16,470 nt of DNA from DASUAO01 sp046484625 (GTDB lineage: Bacteria > Actinomycetota > Acidimicrobiia > IMCC26256 > PALSA-555), in the NCBI GenBank assembly GCA_046484625.1, contig JAWOIO010000180.1, positions 1 to 16,470 of the forward strand, written 5' to 3'. The stretch's first letter is position 1; each line of letters begins with the position of its first letter. Both the position numbers and the translations under genes were made by a program. The notes beneath the pieces are model-generated. The model ran no database searches. It was not told the origin of the DNA and saw only the letters and a program-made list of their open reading frames with translations. Positions 6,879 to 13,752 of this stretch are shown here, one piece after another.

Positions 6879-8908
6879 GCCTTCACCGGGGTGCGGTCAC
6901 CGGACCGACCCGGGATCGGGACTCCCGACGGTTCACCGCCGTCCGGATCGTCGAACGCCCGCCGCTGCCGACCGGGGACGAGCGCGATCGCCGTGCCGAG
7001 CGCCATGACCCCACCCCCCGTCCACAGCCACACGATCATCGGGTTCACCGCCACGCCCAGCGTGACCTCGGACCCGTCGGCCGGCGAGGACACGAGCGTG
7101 AGGTAGACGTCGCGCAACAGTCCGGTGCGGACCGACGGTGTCCCGATCGCACTCGTCGCGTTGGGGAAGATGTTCACCGAAGGCGCGTAGACCCCGAGGT
7201 CCTTGGATCCCCGCTCGATCCGAACCCGTGCCTTGACGACCCTCTTCTGATCGGAGTTCGTGGTCGTGGTCCCCAGGAACGTGACCCGGTAGCCCTCGAC
7301 GGTGGCCGACTCGTTGCGCTGAAGTCGGACTTCGCGCTTCGTCGAGTAGGCGCTCGACGCGGCGAGGGCGACCGCGATGAGCACGACACCGAGGTGGACC
7401 ACGAGCCCCCCGTAGAGGCGAGGGTTCCCCCGGACCATCCTCGTGACGGCTGCAAGATGCCCTTCACCGTGTGCCGCGCGCCGGGCACGCGCGCCGATGA
7501 AGAACTGGCGCCCGATGCCCGTCATCGCGAACGCGGCGAGCCCGAACGCGACGACCGTCGAGATCCCGCGCCCGCCCAGCAGCACGGTCACGAGCATCGT
7601 CACGCCACCGGCGTACGCGGGAACGATCAGTCGGCTCCGCACGACCTCACCGCTCGTGGCCCGCCACGGGAGGGCGGGCGCGACTGCCATGAGGAACAGC
7701 AGTGCGATCCCGATGGGAGTGGTCATGCGGTCGAAGTAGGGCTCCCCCACGGAGAGCCGACGGTCCTGGAGGGCCTCCGCGAGCAGCGGATACACGGTTC
7801 CGAGCAGTACGACGAACGCGAGCCCCGCGAAGAGGAGGTTGTTGGCGAGGAACGCGGACTCGCGCGAGATCGGTGAGTCGATGCGGCCGGGCGAGCGCAG
7901 CGCGTCGCCGCGCCAGGCGATGAGCCCGATGCCGACGGCCGCGACCACCCCGAGGAAGCCGAGGAGCCAGGGACCGATCGCCGACTGCGTGAAGGAGTGC
8001 ACCGAGTCGATGACGCCCGAACGAGTGAGGAACGTGCCGAGGATCGTGAGGCAGAAGGTGGCGAGCACGAGCGAGAGGTTCCACACCCGCAGCATCCCGC
8101 GTCGTTCCTGGACGATGACCGAGTGGATGAACGCGGTCCCGGTGAGCCACGGGAGCAGCGACGCGTTCTCGACCGGATCCCACGCCCAGTAGCCGCCCCA
8201 CCCGAGGACCTCGTAGCTCCACCACGCCCCGAGCAGGATGCCGATCGTGAGGAAGCCCCACGCGACGAGCGTCGCCCGCCGCACGTCGGCGAGCCAACCC
8301 TCGCTGAACCGTCCCGTCACGAGCGCGGCGATCGCGAACATGAACGGGACCGTGAAGCCCACGTAACCGAGGTACAGCATCGGCGGATGGAACGCCATCA
8401 GCGGGTGGTTCTGCAGGAGAGGGTTGGGACCCTGGCCGTCGGCCGGGATCGCGGCGATCTCCCGGAAGGGGTTCGCGGGCCCGAGGACCAGCGCGAAGAA
8501 GAACAGCGCGACCAGGAGCCCGACGAGCGTCGCCCACGCCACCATCGCGTCCGATGAGCGGGCGCGGAACTTCACGGCCACGAACGCCAGATACCCGCCG
8601 AGGATCAGGAGCCAGAGCAGGATCGACCCTTCGAGCGCGGCCCACAGCCCCGTGATCGTGAACACGAGGGGGGTGCCGCGAGCGTTGTTCTCGGCCACGT
8701 AGCGCAACGAGAAGTCGTGCGTGAGGAGCGCCCACTCCATGACGCCGACGGCGAGCACCGCGGCAATCAGCACACCGAAGACGAACTTCCGGCCGAGCGC
8801 CAGCATTCGGTCGTCGTGCGTCACGATCCCCCGCAGGATCGTGACCACCCCGAGCGCTGCCGAGCTCGCACCGAGCGCCAGCGTGAGGACGCCGAGCGAC
8901 GCCTTCAC
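6875..8908 (-). CDS. ccmF: CcmF haem lyase subunit
   Basis: This 677-aa polytopic protein is the core of the System I haem ligase, which joins haem from holo-CcmE to apocytochrome c. The tryptophan-rich WWD haem-handling loop is clear: GAWWSYEVLGWGGYWAWDP at about residues 227-245, continuing VENASLLPWL. Preceding it is NPLLQNHPLMAFHPPMLYLG (162-181) with conserved histidines, and H262 follows. Many membrane helices fill the first ~490 residues. A large soluble domain (about 535-625, outside) and a final helix follow, as in canonical CcmF. The cytoplasmic tail is short and proline/glycine-rich. The GTG start at 8908 overlaps the ccmE stop (GTGA). The length is close to the usual ~650 aa. Identification is firm. 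Confidence 0.97.
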   Translation of the reverse strand: MKASLGVLTLALGASSAALGVVTILRGIVTHDDRMLALGRKFVFGVLIAAVLAVGVMEWALLTHDFSLRYVAENNARGTPLVFTITGLWAALEGSILLWLLILGGYLAFVAVKFRARSSDAMVAWATLVGLLVALFFFALVLGPANPFREIAAIPADGQGPNPLLQNHPLMAFHPPMLYLGYVGFTVPFMFAIAALVTGRFSEGWLADVRRATLVAWGFLTIGILLGAWWSYEVLGWGGYWAWDPVENASLLPWLTGTAFIHSVIVQERRGMLRVWNLSLVLATFCLTILGTFLTRSGVIDSVHSFTQSAIGPWLLGFLGVVAAVGIGLIAWRGDALRSPGRIDSPISRESAFLANNLLFAGLAFVVLLGTVYPLLAEALQDRRLSVGEPYFDRMTTPIGIALLFLMAVAPALPWRATSGEVVRSRLIVPAYAGGVTMLVTVLLGGRGISTVVAFGLAAFAMTGIGRQFFIGARARRAAHGEGHLAAVTRMVRGNPRLYGGLVVHLGVVLIAVALAASSAYSTKREVRLQRNESATVEGYRVTFLGTTTTNSDQKRVVKARVRIERGSKDLGVYAPSVNIFPNATSAIGTPSVRTGLLRDVYLTLVSSPADGSEVTLGVAVNPMIVWLWTGGGVMALGTAIALVPGRQRRAFDDPDGGEPSGVPIPGRSGDRTPVKA

Positions 8909-9333
8909 GCGTCGGAGGGCGCGCGCCCGGATTCGACCGAGGGCGGCGTGTACTCGTTCCCGTGCCGGATCATGATGCGGTCGGAGTCGAACGCCGCGCG
9001 TCCCCAGCGACCTTCACACACGACCGGTGCGCCGTCCTCGAAGAGGTCGGGAGGATCACCCCGGTGCAGGACCTCGGCGGTCGCCTTCCCGTCGGTCACC
9101 TCGAAGCGCACGCCGCGAGCGACCTGACGGATCGAGCCGGGGACGACCTCGCCGGCAAGGCGGAACCGATCGGACCCCTGCTCGTCGCGACGGTCCACGG
9201 CCTCTGAGACGGTCCGGAAGTAGACGACGTTCTCCGAGAGGACCACCGCGAGCACGACGATCGCGACGACCGCGGCCCCGCACATCCCGATCGCGACCCA
9301 CGCACGACGGCGCCGGCGGCGGTCGTCGGTCAC
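8905..9333 (-). CDS. ccmE: CcmE haem chaperone
   Basis: This 142-aa protein has a basic cytoplasmic start (six arginines in a row), one anchor helix (about 12-32) and an outside OB-fold domain. Family blocks are VVYFRTVSEA (36-45), FRLAGEVVPGSI (57-68), VTDGKATAEVLHRGDPPDLF (79-98) and the C-terminal MIRHGNEYTPP. H124 with Y128 forms the HxxxY motif, in which the histidine binds haem covalently. The Cys-type (CxxxY) variant of some archaea and sulfate reducers is therefore not present. It receives haem from CcmABCD and delivers it to CcmF. The GTG at 9333 overlaps the ccmD stop (GTGA). Longer upstream readings overlap ccmD and ccmC and are artefacts. Confidence 0.96.
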   Translation of the reverse strand: MTDDRRRRRRAWVAIGMCGAAVVAIVVLAVVLSENVVYFRTVSEAVDRRDEQGSDRFRLAGEVVPGSIRQVARGVRFEVTDGKATAEVLHRGDPPDLFEDGAPVVCEGRWGRAAFDSDRIMIRHGNEYTPPSVESGRAPSDA

Positions 9334-9464
9334 GGGCGGGCCTCGTCGGCGCCGCCGACCGACGCCTCCGCCCGCCGCGTCCGGCGCACGAGTCGAACCC
9401 AGTACGCCAGCATCACGGCACCCGTGAGCACCCACCCTGCGATGACGTACCCGGCATCGGTCAT
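9330..9464 (-). CDS. ccmD: CcmD-like small membrane protein
   Basis: This 44-aa product has a single membrane helix (about residues 6-24, AGYVIAGWVLTGAVMLAYWV...) followed by a basic stretch, RLVRRTRRAE. That is the typical layout of CcmD, the small partner that helps release holo-CcmE from CcmABC. Size, helix and position between ccmC and ccmE all fit. The sequence is too short for certainty on its own. The ATG at 9464 overlaps the ccmC stop (ATGA, 9461-9464), and its stop overlaps the ccmE start. Confidence 0.85.
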   Translation of the reverse strand: MTDAGYVIAGWVLTGAVMLAYWVRLVRRTRRAEASVGGADEARP

Positions 9465-10240
9465 CGGGTCGCCCCTGCCGGCGATTCGACCGACGGCGCG
9501 GTCCCCCGCGGTGCCGGAGTCCCGGCCCCGGCGACCCGCTCCGCGATCGCCTGGTCGAGCTCGCGGTCGTCCCGGCCCTCCTCGAGTGCGGCGAGCCGGT
9601 ATCTGCGGTCGAGGAGCACCACATAGACGAGGGTGAACGCCAGGACCCCCCACCAGAGCGTGAATGCCATCACGCCGTGGATGTTCGCCTTCAGCGACGG
9701 GTCGAACACCGTCGCCTCCTGGTGGAGCGTGCGCCACCACGTCACCGAGAAGTGCACGATCGGGACGTCGACGAATGCGATCAACGCCGCGATCGCACAC
9801 CGGCGAGCCCGCGCCTCGGGTGATGCCGGGACCTGGCGCAGCGCGAGGTAGCCGAGGTACAGGAAGAAGAGGACGGCGGTCGTGACGAGGCGGGCGTCCC
9901 ACGCCCACCACACACCCCAGATCGGCCTTCCCCAGAGCGAACCGAGGACGAGTGTGAGCCCCGTGAAGAGGACTCCGAGCTCCGCGGATGCTCCAGCCAC
10001 TCGATCCCAGACGATCGACCGGGTGCGGGGCCACAGCCAGAGGCCAGACGCAACCGCGGTGATCCCGAACGCGAGGTAGGCGATCCACGCCGTCGGGACG
10101 TGCAGGTACATGAGCCGCTGGGCGTCACCCTGCACCGCGTCGGGCGGAGCACCCCACAGCCCGAACATCGCGAACACGACGAGCACCGCCAGCGTCGTCC
10201 AGCCGAGGATCCGGCTGACCGCGGGCTTCAACAGCGTCAT
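9461..10240 (-). CDS. ccmC: CcmC haem-handling membrane protein
   Basis: This 259-aa protein has about six membrane helices and the CcmC-type WWD loop IWGVWWAWDARLVTTAVLFF at about 107-126. H47 (YLHVPTAW) and H173 (WRTLHQEAT) match the two conserved external histidines that hold haem. CcmC loads haem onto CcmE. Its C-terminal cytoplasmic tail (about 225-259) is longer than usual, charged and proline-rich. The ATG at 10240 overlaps the ccmB stop (ATGA). I reject a longer reading starting at 10363, because the extra residues are arginine-rich and are antisense-like overlap with ccmB. CcsA of System II also has a WWD motif, but the operon context is clearly System I. Confidence 0.96.
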   Translation of the reverse strand: MTLLKPAVSRILGWTTLAVLVVFAMFGLWGAPPDAVQGDAQRLMYLHVPTAWIAYLAFGITAVASGLWLWPRTRSIVWDRVAGASAELGVLFTGLTLVLGSLWGRPIWGVWWAWDARLVTTAVLFFLYLGYLALRQVPASPEARARRCAIAALIAFVDVPIVHFSVTWWRTLHQEATVFDPSLKANIHGVMAFTLWWGVLAFTLVYVVLLDRRYRLAALEEGRDDRELDQAIAERVAGAGTPAPRGTAPSVESPAGATR

Positions 10241-10911
10241 GCTTCCTCCAGCAACGGCCCGAACGCGAGCATCCCGACTGCGACGTAGAGGACCGCGAAG
10301 ATCGAAAGGAGCCCGATCCACGGCCACGCGTCGGAGAGTGCTCCATCGATCGCCGCTTCCCACGCGCGCGTGGCGCCCAGGAGGACCGGCGACACCACGG
10401 GGAGCAGCAGCACCGGTACCAGGGTCTCACGCACTCGCAATCCCGCAGCGAGGACTCCGTAGAGGGTACCGGTGGCCGCGACACCGACGGTCGCGGCGAC
10501 GCTCGCGAGCACGAGGGGGCCGACCGAGGCGATACCGACGTCGAACAGCAACACGACGCCGACTGCGAGGACGGCTTCGAGCACTGCGAGCTCGACGGCA
10601 ACCGCGGCTGCCTTCCCGAGGAACAGCCCGGCCGGATCGAGGCCGCTCATCCGCAGCGCGTCGATGGCGCCGTTCTCGGACTCGACGCTGTAGGCACGGG
10701 AGATCGCCAAGAGGGTCGCCAACAGGACCGTGACCCAGAACAACCCCGGAGCGACCCTGCGGAGCACGCCCCGGTCCGGATCGAGCGCGAACGCGAACAG
10801 GAGGAGGACGATCAGGCCGAACGGCACCACCTGCTGGAGCGTCACGCGAGCGCGAGCCTCGATCCTGAGATCCTTCCCGGCGACGAGCGCTGCTTCCTGG
10901 AGGAGGTTCAC
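10237..10911 (-). CDS. ccmB: CcmB, ABC-transporter membrane subunit of the haem-release complex
   Basis: This 224-aa protein has about six membrane helices and no large soluble domain. The family pattern is seen in the cytoplasmic loop VESENGAIDALRMSGLDPAG (76-95), equivalent to the EDGALEQL..SPL region. A second family block is RETLVPVLLLPVVSPVLLGA (161-180). With CcmA it forms the ATP-driven complex that, with CcmC and CcmD, releases haem-loaded CcmE. The GTG at 10911 overlaps the ccmA stop (GTGA, 10908-10911). Its stop overlaps the ccmC start. The length matches the family (about 220 aa). Confidence 0.95.
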   Translation of the reverse strand: MNLLQEAALVAGKDLRIEARARVTLQQVVPFGLIVLLLFAFALDPDRGVLRRVAPGLFWVTVLLATLLAISRAYSVESENGAIDALRMSGLDPAGLFLGKAAAVAVELAVLEAVLAVGVVLLFDVGIASVGPLVLASVAATVGVAATGTLYGVLAAGLRVRETLVPVLLLPVVSPVLLGATRAWEAAIDGALSDAWPWIGLLSIFAVLYVAVGMLAFGPLLEEA

Positions 10912-11573
10912 GGGACCGGGGCCTCCGAGGCGGACATCGCCCTTGCGCAGCGCCCGGACACGAGGGTCACCTCGCGGTCGGCCAGCGCTCGAACGCGATC
11001 GAGCTCGTGCGAAGCGACCAGGATCGTCCTGCCGTCGGTCCGGCTGCTCCGGAGGACGTCGTCGAGCACGTCTCGGCCGTCGGCATCGAGTCCCGCGTGT
11101 GGCTCGTCCAGGAGCAGGAGCCGTGGCGCTCGGGCCAGTCCGACTGCGAGGGCCAGACGTCGTCGCTGCCCTGCGGAGAGGCGTCCGTGGCGGACGTCGG
11201 CAAGTGGACCGAGCCCGAGGCGGTCGACGGCTGCCGCGGCGTCGTGCCGGCTCCCACCGGCTGCTCTCGTGGCAAAGGTCACGTTCTCGGCCACGGTGAG
11301 GTCGTCGTAGCAGCCGGTGTCGTGACCGACCAGCGACAGCTGACGACGGTGTCCGCGCCGGTCCACGACCAGATCGTGGCCGAGGACGCTCGCCTCACCC
11401 GAATGGAGCGGAATGAGCCCGGCCAGGACCCGGAGGAGCGTCGTCTTGCCAGCCCCGTTGCCACCTGCCAACAGCACCACCTCGCCTCCGCGGACGTCGA
11501 GATCGATGCCCGCGAGCGCGGGGAACCGACCGAGCAGACAGACGGCGGAGCGGAGACGGACGACAGGTTCCAC
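10908..11573 (-). CDS. ccmA: CcmA, ABC-transporter ATPase of cytochrome c maturation
   Basis: This 221-aa ATPase shows Walker A GGNGAGKTT (37-45), the signature LSAGQRRRLALA (132-143), Walker B LLLLDEPHAGLD (152-163) and the switch histidine in ASHE (H189). LSAGQ, with A in place of the usual G at the third position, is the form typical of CcmA proteins. It is the first gene of the nine-gene ccm operon and drives holo-CcmE release with CcmB. The GTG start at 11573 has a good ribosome site, GGGAGG, about five bases upstream. A weak TAnnnT box (TACACT, 11599-11604) lies 26 bases further upstream. The 83-base gap to the divergent sortase gene holds both promoters. Confidence 0.95.
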   Translation of the reverse strand: MEPVVRLRSAVCLLGRFPALAGIDLDVRGGEVVLLAGGNGAGKTTLLRVLAGLIPLHSGEASVLGHDLVVDRRGHRRQLSLVGHDTGCYDDLTVAENVTFATRAAGGSRHDAAAAVDRLGLGPLADVRHGRLSAGQRRRLALAVGLARAPRLLLLDEPHAGLDADGRDVLDDVLRSSRTDGRTILVASHELDRVRALADREVTLVSGRCARAMSASEAPVP

Positions 11574-11656
11574 AACGCCTCCCGGGGTGTGAGGGCGCAG
11601 TGTACGAAGCCTTCGATCGACCGGGCGAACCGCCGAGCCGGACCTAGGATCGGGGG
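11574..11656. promoter_or_regulatory. Divergent intergenic region between ccmA and the sortase gene
   Basis: These 83 bases separate two divergent genes and should carry both promoters. On the plus strand TAGGAT (11645-11650) lies at -12 to -7 from the sortase GTG, the right place for a TAnnnT -10 box of a leaderless mRNA. On the minus strand TACACT (11599-11604) could be the -10 of the ccm operon. No good -35 box was seen for either. CGAAG-C-CTTCG (11605-11615) is a small inverted repeat between them. Confidence 0.4.
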
Positions 11657-12601
11657 GTGCGACGTGTGATGGCAGCTCTCGGACGCGCCTTCATCACAGT
11701 CGGGATCCTCATCCTCCTCTTCGTGGGCTACCAGCTCTGGGGGACGAGCATCTACACCGCCCGCGAGCAGAACGCCCTCGAACAGGACTTCGAGACGACC
11801 CTCGCTCGCGAGGGCGTGCCGGCACCGACGTCGACGACCGCCACGACGACGAACGGCGTCCCCGGCGAGACGAGCGAGACGAGCGAGACGGACGAGCCCG
11901 CGTTGCTCGCACCCACGATCCCGGCCGAGGGCGACCCGGTCGCGCGGATCAAGATCCCGAAGATCGGGGTGGATTCGATCGTCGTCAACGGCGTCTCGCG
12001 GAACGAACTCCGCAAGGGTCCCGGCCTGTACCCCGAGACTGCACTCCCCGGCCAAGCCGGGAACGCCGCGATTGCCGGTCACCGGACCACCTACGGTGCG
12101 CCGTTCGGCGATCTCGACAAGCTCGTCGTCGGAGACCTCGTTCAGGTGCAGACCCTCTACGGCGTCTTCCGATTCCGCGTCACTGAGCAGCTCATCGTCG
12201 CGCCGTCCGACGTCGGGGTGATCGACCCGAAGCCGGTCGACCCGAACACGCCGAGCAAGGGACTCATCCCCCAGGTGACACTCACCACCTGCAACCCGAA
12301 GTACTCGGCGGCGCAGCGCCTCATCGTCAAGGCCGATCTCGAACCCGACCAGGTCGCGCTCCCCGCTTCCACGACCCGTGGGACGACGCAGATCGCGGAA
12401 GAGGGACTCTCGGGTGAGTCGGGATCCGCGAGCCCAGCGGCGCTCGCGGGGCTCATCGCCGCGCTCATCGGACTGGCGTGGTGGCTGTTCTTCCATCGCC
12501 ATCCGAGCTGGGCAACGTGGATCGTCGGGGCGGTCCCGTTCGCGGTCGCGCTCTTCTTCTTCTACTCGTTCCTCGAGCGGCTCCTTCCGGCGAACTACTG
12601 A
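11657..12601 (+). CDS. Class E sortase
   Basis: This 314-aa transpeptidase would join sorting-signal proteins to the cell wall or to pilin partners. The catalytic triad is visible: H142 in IAGHRTTYG, C212 in TLTTCNP and R221 in AQRLIVKA. IKIPKIGVDSIVV (98-110) and LPGQAGNAAIAGHRT match the sortase barrel. There is a signal-anchor helix (about 10-29), an acidic/Ser-Thr linker containing 9-bp tandem repeats that encode SET-type repeats (11866-11892), and two further helices at the C terminus (about 260-279 and 286-306). The TLTTCNP block and the overall domain favour class E. GTG 11657 is chosen because a -10-like box is exactly spaced for a leaderless start; ATG 11669 is an alternative. It is the only plus-strand gene. 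No sorting-signal substrate (LAXTG-type motif) is encoded nearby. Confidence 0.93.
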   Translation: MRRVMAALGRAFITVGILILLFVGYQLWGTSIYTAREQNALEQDFETTLAREGVPAPTSTTATTTNGVPGETSETSETDEPALLAPTIPAEGDPVARIKIPKIGVDSIVVNGVSRNELRKGPGLYPETALPGQAGNAAIAGHRTTYGAPFGDLDKLVVGDLVQVQTLYGVFRFRVTEQLIVAPSDVGVIDPKPVDPNTPSKGLIPQVTLTTCNPKYSAAQRLIVKADLEPDQVALPASTTRGTTQIAEEGLSGESGSASPAALAGLIAALIGLAWWLFFHRHPSWATWIVGAVPFAVALFFFYSFLERLLPANY

Positions 12602-12683
12602 GCACAGGAGCCATCACCGTGGCCGGCGAGCCGGTTCAACACTGCGCGTCAACGCTGCCAGGCCGACCGCAATTAGCGAGCGC

Positions 12684-13463
12684 TCAGCGACCCTCGAATC
12701 GAGCGGGGCGCTTCTCCGCGAACGCTGCCAACCCTTCCTGCAGGTCGTCGCTGGCGAACGCCGTCGCCTCTCGATCGGCCAGCTCCGCGAGCACCGTCGC
12801 GTCCAGCGACGTCGCTTCCGCAACCCTGTTCAGCGCGTGCTTGTGGCCTTGTGTGCTCAACGGCGCGAGGGACGCGATCTCGCTCGCAAGCTCGATTGCG
12901 GACCCGAGCGCGTCATCACTGCGGCGCTGCACGAGGCCGACCCGCTCCGCCTCGTCGATCTCGAGTGTGCGAGCCGTGAGGAGCACGTCGCGCGCCGCGG
13001 CGTGACCGATCACGTGGACGAGGCGTTGCACGTTCGTAGCGCTGATCAGGACGCCGAGCTTCCCTGCCGGGATCCCGAACCGGGCGTGCGGGGCGACCAC
13101 TCGGAGGTCGCACGCGACCGCGAGCTGCATTCCTGCGCCGAGCGCAGCACCGTTGACTGCGGCGACGACCGGGGCCGGATACTCGACGACTGCGTCGAGC
13201 ATGGCCTCGAATGCGGGACGGAAGGAATCGCCGCCACCGTGTTCGAGCCCGCCGGCCGTGTCTGCCGCTCGACGGCCCAGGTCGGCGCCGGCGCAGAAGG
13301 CTTGCTCGCCGGTCGCGGCGATGACGATCGCACCGAGATGTGGGGCGCTCGCCAGGCGCTCCGCGAGCTCGGCACACAGATCGGCGTTGAGCGCGTTCCT
13401 CCGCTCAGGGCGATCGATCTGCGCGACTCCGACGTCGTCGCGGACCTCCCACAGGATCGGCAT
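12684..13463 (-). CDS. EchA6-like crotonase-fold protein lacking the catalytic glutamates
   Basis: This 259-aa protein has the enoyl-CoA hydratase/isomerase fold. The CoA-binding and oxyanion-hole blocks are present: RPERRNALN (18-26), AFCAGADLG (55-63) and NGAALGAGMQLAVACDLRVV (104-123). The two catalytic glutamates of true hydratases are replaced: Q113 (GAGMQL) stands where rat hydratase has E144, and A133 (GIPAGKLG) where it has E164. The mycobacterial EchA6 (Rv0905) as I recall it shares this loss and several blocks (GAGLQLAMQCDLRVVAP, and a C-terminal EKRPPKFQG-like end; here EKRPARFEG). EchA6 binds acyl-CoA without hydrating it and feeds fatty-acid elongation. The ATG at 13463 follows the biotinyl-carrier stop with no gap. 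The gene sits in an acyl-CoA carboxylase module. Family fold is firm; the non-hydratase role is inference. Confidence 0.88.
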   Translation of the reverse strand: MPILWEVRDDVGVAQIDRPERRNALNADLCAELAERLASAPHLGAIVIAATGEQAFCAGADLGRRAADTAGGLEHGGGDSFRPAFEAMLDAVVEYPAPVVAAVNGAALGAGMQLAVACDLRVVAPHARFGIPAGKLGVLISATNVQRLVHVIGHAAARDVLLTARTLEIDEAERVGLVQRRSDDALGSAIELASEIASLAPLSTQGHKHALNRVAEATSLDATVLAELADREATAFASDDLQEGLAAFAEKRPARFEGR

Positions 13464-13682
13464 TCAGGACTCGTCGATCAACGCGAGCAGGTCGCCCTCC
13501 TGGACCACATCCTCGGGTGCAACGTGCAGCTCACGCACGACCCCCGGCACCTCGGTGATGACGGGGATCTCCATCTTCATCGACTCGAGGACGACGACCT
13601 CATCGCCTTCGGCGATCAGCTGGCCCTCCTCGACGCGGACCTGCCAGACGTTGGCCGTGATCTCGGCGCGGATCTCGTGCAT
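13464..13682 (-). CDS. Biotinyl carrier protein (TB7.3-like, single biotinyl domain)
   Basis: This 72-aa protein is one complete biotinyl domain. The biotin-accepting lysine is K36 in VLESMKMEIPV, preceded by VRVEEGQLIAEGDEVVV and followed by the hammerhead strands VVRELHVAPEDVVQEGDLLALID. It closely resembles the 71-aa mycobacterial biotinylated protein TB7.3 (Rv3221c). It should carry carboxyl-biotin between a biotin carboxylase and the carboxyltransferase encoded upstream. The ATG at 13682 is chosen because the domain begins there. There is no clear ribosome site; TACGCT at -13 to -8 could be a leaderless-type -10 box. A longer start at 13793 would overlap the carboxyltransferase gene in another frame and adds an arginine/serine-rich, non-family segment. 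Confidence 0.93.
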   Translation of the reverse strand: MHEIRAEITANVWQVRVEEGQLIAEGDEVVVLESMKMEIPVITEVPGVVRELHVAPEDVVQEGDLLALIDES

Positions 13683-13717
13683 GCGCGGCAGCGTAGCGTC
13701 AAGTCGGCGAACGGTCG

Positions 13718-13751
13718 GTTGCGGGGCCCGGGCGCAACGAGTCGGCGACTC
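13718..13751 (-). other. Two small hairpins between carboxyltransferase and biotinyl carrier genes
   Basis: GAGTC-GGC-GACTC (13739-13751) begins one base past the carboxyltransferase stop on the minus strand. GTTGCG-(9 nt)-CGCAAC (13718-13738) follows directly. AGTCGGCGA also occurs as a direct repeat (13702-13710 and 13740-13748). They could attenuate or process the message between the two genes; no U-tract follows. Confidence 0.45.
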
Positions 13752-13752
13752 C

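Noticed and set aside
5848..7008. Plus-strand frame of 386 codons opposite ccmH, ccmG and the end of ccmF
   Set aside because: It is antisense to three recognised ccm genes and shows no domain of its own.
11866..11892. Short 9-bp tandem repeat (GAGACGAGC type) as a possible regulatory or CRISPR-like repeat
   Set aside because: It is in frame inside the sortase linker and simply encodes Glu-Thr-Ser repeats; there are fewer than three copies and no spacers.
12602..12683. Possible terminator between the convergent sortase and crotonase genes
   Set aside because: Only short palindromes such as GAGCGCTC (12678-12685) are present, with no stem longer than about five bases and no U-tract; nothing convincing is seen in this gap.
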